From Tubulanus polymorphus (Eukaryota > Nemertea > Palaeonemertea > Tubulaniformes > Tubulanidae), in assembly GCF_964204645.1 (NCBI RefSeq), contig NC_134034.1, forward strand, positions 13,335,962 to 13,399,961: a stretch of DNA of 64,000 nt. The letters are read 5' to 3'. Of this stretch, positions 33,701 to 44,590 are shown one piece after another. A model generated the notes under the pieces. That model worked only from the letters and a program-made list of their open reading frames with translations, made no database searches and had not been told where the DNA came from. The position numbers were made by a program, and so were the translations under genes. How positions within the stretch are numbered: the first letter of the stretch is position 1; the number at the start of each line of letters is the position of its first letter.

Positions 33701-36653
33701 CAACTGCCAGTCCTTTCCGGTCCTTACGAGACTTTATTTAGGTATGTATAATCGATGAAACTGACACTGAGCTAGGCCTCTCAAGTCAAGTTGAAATAGA
33801 CATTAACTAATAATTGATCTACAGCTGATTCTAGAAAAGATAACTACCCCCCACAAATCCCCATTTACGCAGAAAGAGTGTGCCTAAATATTTTCTGCAA
33901 GTGTAAATAAAATGGCACTATTTCATACGTACTTGGCGAACGCTTTTTCCATCAAAGACGGCCAGAATTCATCGTCGTCCGTCGCTGATTTTGCTCCCCA
34001 GAGTGCGCCGTCGTCGGGTTGAACAGGCAGCTGGTCGTCGACGTAAACGTCGACCCATTCGCCGAAACGCCAGAATTTACAATGAAACACGCCTTTACTC
34101 GAATCATACGCGTTATCGGGAATTATCTGAAAATAACGATTACGATTAACAACATTTTCTTTAGATTAAAAATTTTTTCCGGCCTTATCACTTTCCGAAA
34201 GACGCATTATCACACGTACACTAGGCTAATGGACATTACTGCTAGAATTATTCCCATTTTAATCTGCTCGGACAATCCAATCAATTAGGCCTAACCCAGT
34301 CACATATGTAAGACATATGTAAGACAGAATCTGTGGTGTATTATTCAACTGTGAAAAATCCTACCTGGCTGATAAGATCAGGCATGTCAGCGATAGCGGC
34401 TAGAACAGACAAGTACCAACACGTACCAGCGGCTCCCTGTCCGATATCAAACCTGGTCGTACCCTCGCTAAACAATACCGGATTCTCAACGATCTCCTGC
34501 GAAATAAATAGAAACATCAGTTCAGCCACCAGATGGCGCGGCTAACAGTCTTAATTAAGATGTAAGATGCACTTTTCTACTCGTGTTTGGCTTTGAGAAA
34601 TGTTCATTTGAATTCAGTGGATAAAATAAAGCGTGTTGGACTATCCACAAGTGGAATCATCAATATTGCAACAGTAGTTGATGTCCTACAACTCACAAGC
34701 GACACCTGGTGGGTCCTCACTGTGGAATCCCCTATTGCCTTAGTAGTTCGTGTCCCACAACACACTAGCGACACCTAGTGAATTCTCACCACAAGTGGAA
34801 TCCTCTATTGCATTGCATGTTCATCATTCTAAACATCATACAGAAACCAATCTATCTGCAACTTGATAACTTACCTGAGGGCGTTTCCAGTCCAAGGTTA
34901 CGTCGAGACCTTCCAGCGCGACACTTTTCGTGAAATCGGGATCGTCCCAGAGCGCGTCGTCGGGCACACGCGGAGCCGTCAGTTTCACCGGTTTTTTCGG
35001 TCGCGTGTCCAACACGACCGTTTTCAAACCCGTGTAGCTTTCGATGAACGTGCGATTGTCGTTTTCTTTAATGAGAATCTCGTTCGGAATCTGCAGATTG
35101 ATAAAACGTTTACACGAGTGGTTTTAGTTTCAATAGCTACCTCCTGCGCGGAAGATGATCCCTAACACTTAACCCTTTCAGTCTATCTACACAACCATGC
35201 GGTGTATAAATACGTGATGACTTCTAATACACCGCTTCGCGCGGCGTATTGATGTAATTGGTGATAAGTTTGTATATCTAATGTATGGCAACACAGTTAA
35301 ATATTAGTTAACCCTTTCAGTGCGTCTAGACTGCAGTGTGGTGTATAAATCGGTGATGGATTTTGCTAGTACTAATGTAATTAGTAATCAGATTTTATCT
35401 CTATTGAAAGATGGCAGCACCTGTCAATGATAGTGAAGTACTAGTAACTAACGATACATCGCGCTGCGGTGTAGACGCACTATAGTGGTATTCCCTTTAT
35501 TCAACACACTGGGTTGGGATTTTTCGAAATTTTCAAATTATCTCCAGGGTATTGATTAGTCAGCACTGAAAGGGTTAAGTAACTAACAATACACCGCACT
35601 GTGGTGTAGGTGCACTATAGCGGAATGCCCATTTAGGCCTATATTCCTCATAGAATTCAATAAATTAGAATTCTATTCTATAAATTAGAATTCTATTCTA
35701 TAAAAATATTGAAAGCGACCATAACGCGGTACACAATAGGCTGTAGCCGTACAAGTTCACAGTAAATACCTCTTCTTCGGCGTCTGAGTCATCGGAGGGC
35801 GTGGCTAACTCGTCTTGATTGACAGCGTTCGAGCTGCTGTGATGCGATACCGGTAGATCTAGCGACACGTTCGAAACGTTGTCCGTGTCGATTTCCGGCT
35901 CGATTTTCTCGACGTCCGCCTCCGATTTCAACGACTTGATCTCGTCGCTCAACATCGACTGACGATTCTTCAGTTTAACGCCACCTGGCGGCAGACACGG
36001 CATTACCAATATACCTAGGAAAACGAAGATAACGATAATGCAGACCCTATATGTCTATAGATGAACACCGATTATCTTTATCGTTGATGGACACCACTAT
36101 TTCAATTCGTCATTTAGCCGTATGGCAATCAAAGATTCTACCAGTGGCAAGTGAGCTACACACTAGCACACCTGGTGGATCCTCACCCGCCACAAGTGGA
36201 ATCCTCTATTGCCGCAGTAGTTGATGTCCTACTGTACACTAGTGACACCTGGTGGTTCCTCACCCGCCACAAGTGGAATCCCCTAATGCCGCAGTAGTTG
36301 ATGTCCTACTGTACACTAGTGACACCTGGTGGTTCCTCACCCGCCACAAGTGGAATTCCCTAATGCCGCAGTCGCCTGCTGATTCTGAAACCCCCCAATC
36401 TTCAATAAACTTTACCTCCTTTCGGCGGTCGATATTTATCATCGTCAGCATCATTTTCATCAACATTCCGATCATTTTTTTCCTTATCGTCTTTTCCCTG
36501 GCCGTCCTCCGTAGAACTGATGAGTTTTTCCGCATGTTTGAACGAGTCTTTCTGTTTGAGGGGTGAATCAGCTCGACGCGAGGATGGCGAGGTTTTTTCC
36601 GGTTGTACCTCGCCATTCTGTTGAGACACCTCGGTAGACGTGCCACATCCCAT
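27197..36653 (-). CDS. Non-classical calpain with MGC acylation site and tandem C2-like domains, 786 aa
   Basis: Calcium-activated cysteine protease. Exons (minus): 36653-36416, 36014-35770, 35090-34875, 34496-34365, 34126-33933, 33136-32962, 32616-32459, 32043-31871, 31633-31529, 31179-30990, 29187-29105, 28728-28612, 28140-28058, 27960-27731, 27218-27197. All phases close. The start is MGCGTS, a match to the N-myristoylation plus Cys3 palmitoylation signal, then a charged disordered region of about 160 residues. Protease core: catalytic Cys in 'QGAAGTCWYLS', His in 'GLVGKHAYSL', Asn in 'RIRNPWG', then the 'GEFWMS' segment. Two C2-like (CBSW/C2L) domains follow, and there is no penta-EF-hand, so it groups with atypical calpains (CAPN5/7/10 style) rather than classical ones. 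A 'caggggttag' acceptor upstream of the ATG implies a 5' UTR intron. The 8-codon last exon is the least certain part. Confidence 0.85.
27678..27712. repeat. (ATT)n microsatellite
   Basis: About eleven ATT units in the last calpain intron, immediately below the exon at 27731-27960. Confidence 0.85.
28258..28371. mobile_element. Palindromic MITE, copy B
   Basis: Same family as 25935-26048, with 'caggacccagttccacagtt' and an inverted partner. It lies in a calpain intron. A flanking direct repeat 'agcccccgggttaaag...taccagtctataaaac' occurs on both sides (28215-28250 and 28402-28440). Confidence 0.65.
28783..28891. mobile_element. Palindromic MITE, copy C
   Basis: Same family, inserted in opposite internal orientation, in a calpain intron about 50 bp from exon 28612-28728. 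Confidence 0.65.
29394..30221. repeat. 36-bp minisatellite, 23 units, open in one frame
   Basis: Twenty-three tandem 36-bp units with the consensus core 'acgggtactcacaggaccgg'. Because 36 is a multiple of 3, the plus strand stays open for 344 codons (29352-30386), reading a 12-residue repeat of the type DFTGTHRTGMMD. Variants define a higher-order pattern: units 4-11 and 15-22 show the same order of eight variant types, implying duplication of a 288-bp block. It lies inside a calpain intron on the opposite strand. It has no signal peptide and no splice context, so I call it repeat DNA rather than a gene. Confidence 0.85.
30630..30845 (+). mobile_element. PIF/Harbinger-type MITE, intact copy
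   Basis: A 216-bp element with inverted termini GGCTAAAAATAATTGATACC and GGTATCATATTTATTTAGCC, flanked by TAA on both sides (30627-30629 and 30846-30848). GGC ends with TWA target duplications are the PIF/Harbinger signature. It lies in a calpain intron and is the reference copy for this window. Confidence 0.75.
31740..31860. repeat. Short tandem repeat, unit about 15 bp
   Basis: Repeats of 'gatgaggaccgggtg' type immediately next to calpain exon 31871-32043, in its downstream intron. Confidence 0.6.
33148..33370. repeat. Minisatellite, unit 29-31 bp
   Basis: Seven to eight tandem copies of 'atcagacatcactacacaat' plus 'gacatcat' in a calpain intron, immediately upstream (in gene sense) of exon 33136-32962. 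Confidence 0.8.
33384..33804. mobile_element. Palindromic MITE of 421 bp
   Basis: Ends 'aatgtctatttcaacttgac' and its reverse complement. Symmetry continues inward through 'ggcctagctcag', 'ggcagttgacct' and 'gatttttaatcca'. It lies in a calpain intron. A related end is at 62793-62815. Confidence 0.7.
35312..35574. mobile_element. piggyBac-type MITE
   Basis: A 263-bp element with termini CCCTTTCAGTGC and GCACTGAAAGGG, flanked by TTAA at 35308-35311 and 35575-35578. TTAA target sites with CCC ends are the piggyBac signature. A second left end (TTAACCCTTTCAGT at about 35169) and a partial duplicate of the right interior (35580-35635) show nested or tandem copies. It lies in a calpain intron. 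Confidence 0.65.
36130..36375. repeat. 77-bp dispersed repeat array (calpain intron 1)
   Basis: Three tandem units of 77 bp containing 'cacctggtggatcctcaccc', 'cacaagtggaatcc' and 'cgcagtagttgatgtcctac'. Other copies: 34660-34830, 48300-48905 (85-bp variant), 40745-40830, 385-475, and inverted relatives at 55390-55600. Confidence 0.75.
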
Positions 36654-38339
36654 CTTTACGGTCAAATCCAACTAACCCCTGAAAAATAAAAAGAAGTAGG
36701 TCAAATATTTTTGCACTGTCAATCAGGGCGCCTTCACCGGACTTGTATCGAAGGGCTTGCGGCCAGGGTTTGTATCGGCCAGGAAACAACACAAATCCTG
36801 GCAAGCGAGGATGGGAATGGCAGTTTTATGCGTTCGGGGCGTAGGCGCTCTTTTTAAGCCAAAAAAAGCAGGCAATAAAGTTGATTGATAATAAATAGAT
36901 GATTGATGAAATATTTACAGTATTTTTCTATAATTTTCTCCGATTAAAATATCATCCTCGTCCTTCCCGCGCTGCTGCTTCTAATTTCAGTAATCAGTGA
37001 ATCGACGCAGGCGACTAGATAATCCTCAAAATACACATACATCCATATAAATTTGACGGGATTGGATTTTTGACAGCTGCACTTGCCAGTGTATACTTCT
37101 AGACCGGGTAGATGGCGCCAGCGGCCGGTCAGAGGAGATGCATGTAAATGGGTAGCTCCGAGAATATCCATAACTTGAACTTATATTTCTTGCGCCGTAT
37201 ATAACATTTATACATAGGATAAGCCATGCAATAAATTGACAGAACAAAACATTGAAGAATGACATGCAATATCAATGCATTCATCGCGGCAGTGCTCTAC
37301 TTAGACTGGTTGCCTGCCCCATTCAATATTCAATATCTAATTGAAGATAATTGAGATTTTTTGGGGGAGGTTAGGTTTTAGAGTACCATAGTTTAGAAGA
37401 TTAGGGTTCAGAGGTTTATAATCTCTAATTCTTTAGAATCGCATGCTATCCTTTTGCGGATTAATTCATGATATTCAAATCATAGAAACGCGCATGTAGA
37501 ATCGCATGCTATCTTTTTGCGATCGTATGCGATCGTTGCGATCGTATGAATCGCATTTTACGTCAGTGATATTCAATTCATATAATCGTAGAATCGTAGA
37601 ATAGCGTTTCGAAATCATAGAATCGCACATTATTTCCTTAAACTATGAATAGAATCGAAAAGATCGCAAATACTGTGTGATTGTGCTATTCAGAAATACC
37701 GCACCGTTCTCCAATATCCACATCAGGGCATCCGTATCAGCGGATTGATTATTGAATTAAATCGCATTCATTTCTGTTTTTGTAGTAAATAGTAGGTCTG
37801 GTAATATACTGCTTTTTACACCCAAATATACCGAACCACATGGGGAGTCGTATTTGAAATTTTGGGAGTAAACTGTGGGGAAGCTTTGATCATCCAGTTT
37901 CCCTGGTACCGGTACAGTAAAAGCTGCTACACTGCTATTCGAAATGAAGGGAATCATAGAGAGTTGAAATTACATTGTCTGGATTCGAAACTGATATGTT
38001 GACTGGCACCATGAAGTACGTGATCCTCAAAATAACCTGTGACGTTGCCAGAGATGACAGAGCGGGCCGGGTGCTCCTCTTGGTTCTATTCGTTTTTTTG
38101 TTGGTAAGTTTGGGGGGCTTCGCCATTCGGTGGTTCAAATCCGTACTGAAATCGTACAGCACGCCGTGGCCGTTTTCAAAAGAGTTTATGGATGGTGACT
38201 CGTCTAATGGGAGAGAGTTTCAGTTGTTGCCTATTCTGTGAATTGACTTTCGACGTTTCTGTTACTTCACCGGACTTGTATCGATGTCATCTTGTCCTAC
38301 CTCTGTTGTCACATTTAATAGTAACTGGCATCGAAGAAT
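36654..38339. other. Calpain 5' region and intergenic DNA
   Basis: A 'ggccaggg...cctggcaagcgaggatggg' repeat at 36760-36815 recurs at 11400-11445 and 40005-40030. Irregular 'gaatcgcatgctatc' and 'gcgatcgtatg' repeats fill 37440-37640. Open frames of 60-80 codons on both strands have no recognisable domain. No gene is supported. Confidence 0.35.
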
Positions 38340-38615
38340 TCCCTCCCGTCATTTGTCTTTCTTCTTCCATGACATCACCAACGCCGCTGCGTCACGATGT
38401 GATGTACTAAGGGACCTCCAATCATCGCGGTCTACAGTTAGTTCCTCTAGGAAAGTTAATGTTTCGCTTGGCGTTAATTTAAAGTCAAGTTCTATATCAA
38501 CAAGGGCTAGGTCTTCACGGATTATCGTGGACTGTGGTCGGCCTTGAGGTTTCTCTGTGACATTTGACATCGACATTTGACTAGTGGTGAAAAAAATAGA
38601 ACCGGATGCGGCCAC
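38340..38615 (-). pseudogene. LINE reverse transcriptase C-terminal remnant
   Basis: A minus-strand frame of about 88 codons contains 'GRPQST' and, about 40 residues later, 'DRDDWRSL'. GRP...T(W) followed by a (D)RDxWR motif is the usual tail of LINE RT proteins. No RT catalytic core is present. It abuts the 3' end of the peptide gene at 38671. Confidence 0.45.
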
Positions 38616-38670
38616 TAGACGGCGTATGTCCCTTGATGAATCAATGAAACAGATTCAAGTAACGTGTATT

Positions 38671-40306
38671 TTATTGCAATTCTTCGGCGAGATCGGAGTA
38701 CCAACTCTCGTTTTTACACGCAGTACAGAAAACATAAAAACACTTAAGCAAACATGTTGTAATTAGATTGCTATACAAATTCGAACTTAAAAGTGGGCGA
38801 CAGAAAGCATCACAGACGTCTAGACAGGGGTCACATGATGTCTTAAAATCATCGGTGTTCGAATAAGCGCCACCAGTGACAATCATCAGAACCAAAACTA
38901 CCAGATACTGAAAATTCAAAGTGTAAAGTTATAAGCGCAGTGTATATTCTGACTAACACACATTACTTCTACAAAAACTCTTTTCACAGAAATTTTGGAA
39001 ATGATGTATAGTTGCAAATATTTGAATGTAGAAATGGATGTTTACGAACCAGGTTGAACTTTAGGCGTCCATTTGGGGGGAGAAGGGTAAGGCCCCCGAA
39101 CACGAGCCGAAAACTGCGTACGCAAATGGCGCAGCGCAGTTTTCAGCTCGTGTGCGGGGGCCTTTAGATAAAAACTACAATTATCAGCTTGATGACGATT
39201 TAGTGACCAGTTCACTTCAATTCATGATCGGGTAATAGATTATCAAACCTTCATTTACTCAGAACCGATAAATTATGTGCCCCGCCGCCTGCAACGTTCT
39301 AGGCGATGAACTACATTTTATTTTATTGTTACTTACACAATTTCGTGAAAACTTCTTGAATTTAAATGCCTTTAGGGACTTCGACGTATTAGAAAATCCA
39401 AGCGGCAAAATATCAAAATAGGTCTAGACATATATATAGACCCCGTACCGAATAGTTCAAATAATATATTGTAAATAAGTTGTTGTTAATAACGTTTCTT
39501 TTGAGATGTTTTATTTTCTGGTTTTTTGTGTGTGTTTTTTCCATATACCATGGAAATGGTTGGAGTGTAATAAACATTCGTATTCGTATTCGTACAGAAA
39601 TTACGGCGACAATGGACAATTCCACAGTTTCCACTGAACGGAGCTTTGTGGACGAAATCTTGATTAGAGACCATCAAAAAAGGCGCCTAGAAACTGGCAT
39701 CTTCACCCGTCAAGGGATTCGAACCCACTACGCTAAAGCTGTGCGCCGAACCCCTTGACCTCACGAGTCGTTGGAGTCGTTACTAGCCGACCAGAATCCG
39801 GTCGTACCAATCACAGCGCTTGTAACAAACCGACAGTAGACTTCCGTTGGTTTTCCCGTTAAATGGACCAATAAGCGAACGTTTTACCGAACAAGGAAGT
39901 ATTTCGCAAATCGATATATGACGTCATGCGCAACAGCGCCAGTAATGAAATCACGCTTCGTGAGGCCAGGGGGCTGGTGGAAGCGAGTTCGGGAGTGATA
40001 CTGGACCCCTGGCAAGCGAGGATGAGAAACTGGAAACTTCTTCATAGAAGATTTCCACACCAGGTGTCGCTAGTGTGTTGTCAAATATTTAATGTATACA
40101 TATTTTGAAACGTTTTCATTCTCTATATTTTGATCACTTTAGTGTTGTTTTGTAAATATTTGAATGTGTAATAGTTTTCCTCCATATACCATGGAAATGG
40201 TTGGAGTCAGTCGTAATCGTAATCGTAAACATCGGGTGACAATAGAAGATTCCACAGTTTAACTAACAAAATAGAACTATTAACAAATTACCTTTGATGA
40301 CAACAT
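38671..40306 (-). CDS. Secreted eight-cysteine peptide B (two exons, 83 aa)
   Basis: Exon 1 is only 15 nt (40306-40292, ATG TTG TCA TCA AAG, then GT). Exon 2 is 38907-38671 after 'ttttcag'. The product is a signal peptide (MLSSKYLVVLVLMIVTGGAYS) plus a mature region with eight Cys spaced C-x2-C-x3-C-x3-C-x15-C-x3-C-x4-C-x2-C. No basic processing site precedes the Cys block. The paralogue at 47994-49312 shares the micro-exon, signal, Cys scaffold and 5' flank, but little else in the mature part. Such conserved leader plus divergent Cys-rich mature peptide is typical of secreted defence or venom-type peptides; the function here is unknown. The stop overlaps AATAAA. The 1.4-kb intron holds a LINE 3' fragment, a 75-bp hairpin and a tRNA-like piece. 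Confidence 0.75.
39088..39166. repeat. Hairpin element, arms about 30 bp
   Basis: 'aaggcccccgaacacgagcc' plus 'gaaaactgcg' is matched by 'cgcagttttcagctcgtg' plus 'tgcgggggcctt' across a loop of about 16 nt. It sits in the intron of peptide gene B, immediately before a LINE fragment. Confidence 0.75.
39170..39598 (+). mobile_element. LINE 3' fragment with TATTCG-type tail
   Basis: Parallel to 46290-46720. An interrupted frame encodes the zinc-knuckle-like end 'CNVLGDELHF'. The shared 3' UTR ends 'ccatataccatggaaatgg' plus 'ttggagtgtaataaa', and the tail repeats attcgt. A 5'-truncated insertion in the intron of peptide gene B. Tail-only pieces lie at 40150-40215 (+) and 48070-48125 (-). Confidence 0.65.
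39700..39780 (-). ncRNA. tRNA-derived fragment (SINE-like)
   Basis: The reverse strand carries a B box (GGTTCGAATCC) preceded by 'gcgcacagctttagcgtagtg', but a D arm and A box are not recognisable. It is probably a SINE head or decayed tRNA, next to the LINE tail at 39598. Confidence 0.35.
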
Positions 40307-40385
40307 GTTTTTCCGATTCTGTAGATTTCGAATACCTCGCGTTTGTGAAGTCGATGAAACGTGTTATACTGCACGAATAGATAGT
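40307..40385 (-). promoter_or_regulatory. Conserved 5' flank of peptide gene B
   Basis: Read on minus, this segment ('gtgcagtataacacgtttca...cgactt...gaaatctacagaatcgg') is nearly identical to 47930-47993 upstream of peptide gene A. It contains a TATA-like 'agtataacac'. Strong conservation of non-coding flank beside divergent mature peptides suggests promoter or 5' UTR under constraint, or a recent duplication. Confidence 0.6.
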
Positions 40386-40994
40386 GGATTCAATGGTCAG
40401 GGAAGTCATATTTCATCATCAAACTGTTGAAAGTGGCGCAGGTGTTTGTTCCCTCTCTACCACTTAGACGACTGTCAAATAATATCGCGTTACACTGGTA
40501 TTTGCCAGCTGTAAAAAAATATTTAATGATTTTTCACTCCCTTTTTCTCTTAACATTAGAATGGAATTGAATCAAATATATATACGTATATCATTTTGCT
40601 CTGCGAAAATAGAGATGCTTTTAAACTTCGGATTGAATTTGAATAAACCAAACATCATCACAGGATCCACCAAATTCATTTTTCTACTCACAGATATCGG
40701 TAACGTAGAAAGAATTTATACAATTATTTTCATGGAAATGTAGAGGAAATCGAGCCGCGTAACTACTAGCGAACCTGGTGGATCCCCACCTGCCATGAGT
40801 GGAATCCTCGATTGCCACAGGAGTTCGCTGGTTCCCCATTAAGTGTACATTGCATTAACAATGCAATTCAATGAATACTTTATTGATCGTAGAAACAACA
40901 CAACATCAGACTTACGACATCAGACTTACAACGATTAAGTGAACAAATTACAAAATCACAAAAGAGAGCGAAAAGAAGAAAAAAAGAATTTAAG

Positions 40995-41211
40995 TCGGAA
41001 AAGATGAAGTTTCTCCGCAGCGGCCGGGTCATTTTTGAAAAATATGATAAAATTTGTAAACAGTTCATTTCTATAGCGGCCTGGTCTGTTATGGTAAAAT
41101 TGATCACGATTTTAAAAATAGTAATGTATAGGGCCTAGATAGGCGGCCGGCCGGGTCAACTTAAAAGCTCAGCAGAGCCGAGAAACAAGGTATCATTTTT
41201 TTGCCTTAGGA
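40995..41211 (-). mobile_element. PIF/Harbinger-type MITE, reverse copy
   Basis: Contains 'gtttctccgcagcggccggg', 'gtaaacagttcatttctatag', 'gatcacgatttt' and the end 'gagaaacaaggtatcatttt'. One terminus is damaged. Confidence 0.6.
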
Positions 41212-41849
41212 AACGTTTTTTGTGTGTCACCACCTATGTGAGACATAACGAATGTGATTTTCTCCTCGCCTGAAACGTTGAGGAAGTTCCTGAATTTTGA
41301 AATATTAAAAACAGTCTGCGCAATAATGTTTTTCGTGTGCCGCACATTCCAGGACAAAGTGGAATTCTGACTCTATTTTCTCGAATTGGCACATCTGATA
41401 TTTCCTTTTTCTGTGGAGGGGAAGGGGGAGGGGGGTGGTGGTATTCCGGTTGTAGATGTCGACCTGTCTCAATACGCAGCGAGTGGACACAAGTTACGCG
41501 TCATTCTGAGAAGACCCTACGGGTGGTAGAGTGGAGAAGCAATATATGCAGTTGTAAAAAGATCGACTCAAGATTGTCCGGAATACAAACTGTTCTCATC
41601 GATGCCAAGAAACAAGTAATATATATTTTGATTGTACAACAAGCATTTTTTATAATCTAGACTTATGATATTAACTTCACAATTGCAGGGCACAATACCG
41701 AACCGTAGCCCAGCACGCAAAGGATATTCAAATATATACAAATACAAATATATATACAAAATTTGTTGTCATAAAACAAGAGATGTTAAAATGATAATCA
41801 AAATAAAGCTAGGACAATTTACTAATTAACGCTGTTCATTGACATTATT

Positions 41850-42235
41850 TTTATTAGAAGACTATGATTTTAGCCACTTGCATTGTCTGAATTAAGATAT
41901 CAACAATGATATCAGGGACTTAAGTTTATAGCTGTTTTACATTCATGTAAATTGTACCAATCACATTTTATTCACCAAAGTACCCCTAAAACAATCAATA
42001 ATTATAACAGTGACTGGGTGCACTAGTTTTGACAAAGGACGGTTGATCTCTCATCATTTATTCAAAGCATTCTGTCCTATCAGTTATTTTTTCAGTGTGT
42101 TCGTTTTTGTTTAGGTTTATGATTATTTTTTTGTTTATTATTAACTGAGCTGATAGAATGCTTCAAAAATAACAAACAGAAAAGATCACAAGTTGTTGGC
42201 ACTCGGAGAAGGTTATTCTATGAATGAAGAACCTT
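41850..42235. repeat. Dispersed repeat, copy 2 (pairs with 18480-18995)
   Basis: Collinear with 18480-18995 (see that entry). Both copies are in the same orientation, about 23 kb apart. Confidence 0.55.
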
Positions 42236-43414
42236 AAGATAGAACTCTTAGGTGAAAATCAATATAATTCAACTCATTGGTCAAATCCATCATGTCATAC
42301 AAATTCCCTAATATGGGCCTCTGAAAATATCAAAGCCATGAGAATAGTTCATCTACAGTTCTGTAAATACTTGCAGAATACCACCTAACGTTATGGTCCC
42401 ATCTTGAACTCTGGTGGTAAACGTTATGAAATACTATCTGCTATCAAATTTTTGGTGCAACTTTTAAGGCGCACCAGACTGGTCAGTCGTCCATAAAAAT
42501 CTTAAGATACATTTAAATGATGTCCAATCGCAGATATTGGAATTTCAAAAAAGCGTAGCATGCACAGAACTGTAGGTGCGGCCCCATACTTTTTGGCCGA
42601 GTCATCCTTTTTAAAACATCATTAAAAAAGAATATTACGCATATCAACTTTTTATTGCGTCTAAAGTCTAAAGTTCATTAAAATCTAAAAATTTATGTCG
42701 ACATATTTTCACACACAACTTTTAAAAAATCTGGCTACTTAAGCGTTTAGGCTATAAAGCAAATTATTTTCACGCCAAAGAAGTATAAAATGAATCACTA
42801 TTTCTAAGATTGATTAATAGAAGACTAAAAGACCTCCGATCATGGCAGGCTGATATAGAGAACAGGTTTATATGTCAATATTATCATAAATCATTCAAAG
42901 CTATGCTTAACTAAGTATGAAAATTAACTGAACTTAAGTTCACAATATCATGTTGATATCATATCTCAGATAAGACGTAACTCAACTGACCTATGAGTTG
43001 AAACTAGGCAGTGGACGCGACCAGTTAAACAGCGTCACCAACCTAACTTAAACTAAACAAAATCATGCAGCGTAGATTTTATGAGACTCTAAGAAGGAAC
43101 TTTTAATCAGATTTCATAACAGAATGACTCCTCTATTTTCAAATTCAAAAGTCTCATTAAAAAAAAAGTTGACCCAATCAATTTAAAGTATAACGATACG
43201 ATTTTATCGATATATTCAAACGTGAATAGTTCCTTCTCAGGCCGCAGAACCTAATTATCCTAACTTCAATTTCATTAAATGATTCATACTCTGTTTTACC
43301 ACTACTAGTAGACTGTTATCTGGTAGATTTTGTGAACTAAATTTCTGACTAGACCAGTTTGTACAAGTGTAATGTGTAAAAATAAATCAACACTTTACTA
43401 TACTTGAAGGGTAG

Positions 43415-43640
43415 TATATGTCTCTGCTGCTCCTCAAGTGTTTAAAAGATGCACTAGCTGCTCCTGAGTCAGTGTTTATAAGATTAACTTATATCTTTGC
43501 TCCTCCGGAATCAGTGTTTATACGATATATCATTGTCTCCGCTGCTCCTGGATCTAGTGTTTTTAAGATGCGCTATTGTCCATGTTGCTCCTCAAGAGTT
43601 GTCGGATCCACTACTGCTGCTCCTGAATCAGTGTTGGTAG
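43415..43640. repeat. Imperfect minisatellite, unit about 50 bp
   Basis: About four to five diverged copies of 'gctgctcctgagtcagtgtt' plus 'tataagat' give an 87-codon open frame on plus that I do not consider a gene. Confidence 0.6.
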
Positions 43641-44070
43641 AAATCCACCATCATTTGTTGAAGAAATCCATCGTTAGGTGATAACTCACTGCTGCTGCTG
43701 CTGGCTCCACAACTTCTCATCTGGGCGTCTGCAGTTTTCATCGGCATCAGTGGTCATCTACTTCTGGTTGTCATTTACCAATCGAAGACCAAGCTGGAGT
43801 CTTCCGTGGTCACTTCTAGTCGGTAGGATCTAGATGGCTAATGTATCTGATGCTGGGCCTGTTCAGATTAAGTTTAGCTGAAACGAGTAAAAGAAACAAC
43901 ATTCTGTAGTCAAACAATTCTTTGACTAATTGTATTTTACATGTGTATCAACTTAGCTTTCTTAAGATTGCCGAGTTCAGTATTCTTGTTGTAGCATTCT
44001 TCCTTCGTCATCTTCTGTCCTGTCTTCTGGGGAGTCCTGAAATGAAAAAAAAGAACAGAGATGAAAACCT

Positions 44071-44280
44071 GGAACGGAACAAAACTAATGTCCGAAAGCG
44101 TCAGCTCTCCTTCGCTGGTCATGTGTGGAGGATGCCAGGAAAAGAGTCAGTCAGGATTTCGCTGCCCTCTACACGCCCTCACACAGAACGCAAAAACCTG
44201 GACGACAACTGCGTCGTTTACCATCAAACTACAGAATGTACTGAGCGACGTCAGTAACCGACAAACCTGTCCGACTGCTT
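44071..44280 (+). pseudogene. LINE RT C-terminal fragment
   Basis: The plus strand reads 'NVRKRQLSFAGHVWRMPGKE', then a shifted frame, then 'LQNVLSDVS'. The R(K)RQLxFAGHVxRM motif marks the C-terminal part of LINE RTs. Frameshifts make it non-functional. An inverted relative lies at 44570-44850. Confidence 0.6.
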
Positions 44281-44339
44281 GAGACAAAAACAGCGCAATA
44301 CAACCAGACTGCCCGAATTGAGATTCAGGATCTCAACTA

Positions 44340-44590
44340 GCACTCAAAAGCGTGACAAGAGACTTCATCCACTGACCGAGGTTGTCACAAGGACACAATG
44401 AAACTAGCACTCACAAGCCGACGAGAGACTTCATCCACTGACCGGGGTTGTCACAAGGACACAATGAAAACTAGCACTCAAACTAGAAATCAAAGAGCGT
44501 GACAGTAGAATCATCCCTCAGCCGACTCAGAATACCAGAAACAAAGAGCGTGACAGTAGAATCATCCCTCATCCGGGCGGTCACAAGGAC
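44340..44590. repeat. Tandem repeat between inverted LINE fragments
   Basis: Imperfect units with 'gagacttcatccactgaccg', 'gttgtcacaaggacacaatga' and 'aaagagcgtgacagtagaatc'. It lies between the two opposed LINE tails. Confidence 0.6.

Noticed and set aside
36260-36646. 128-codon minus-strand frame overlapping calpain exon 1
   Set aside because: Shadow of the MGCGTS exon in another frame; its continuation runs into the 77-bp repeat.
43418-43681. 87-codon plus-strand frame with repeated PESVFIR
   Set aside because: Translation of an imperfect minisatellite; no signal or domain.
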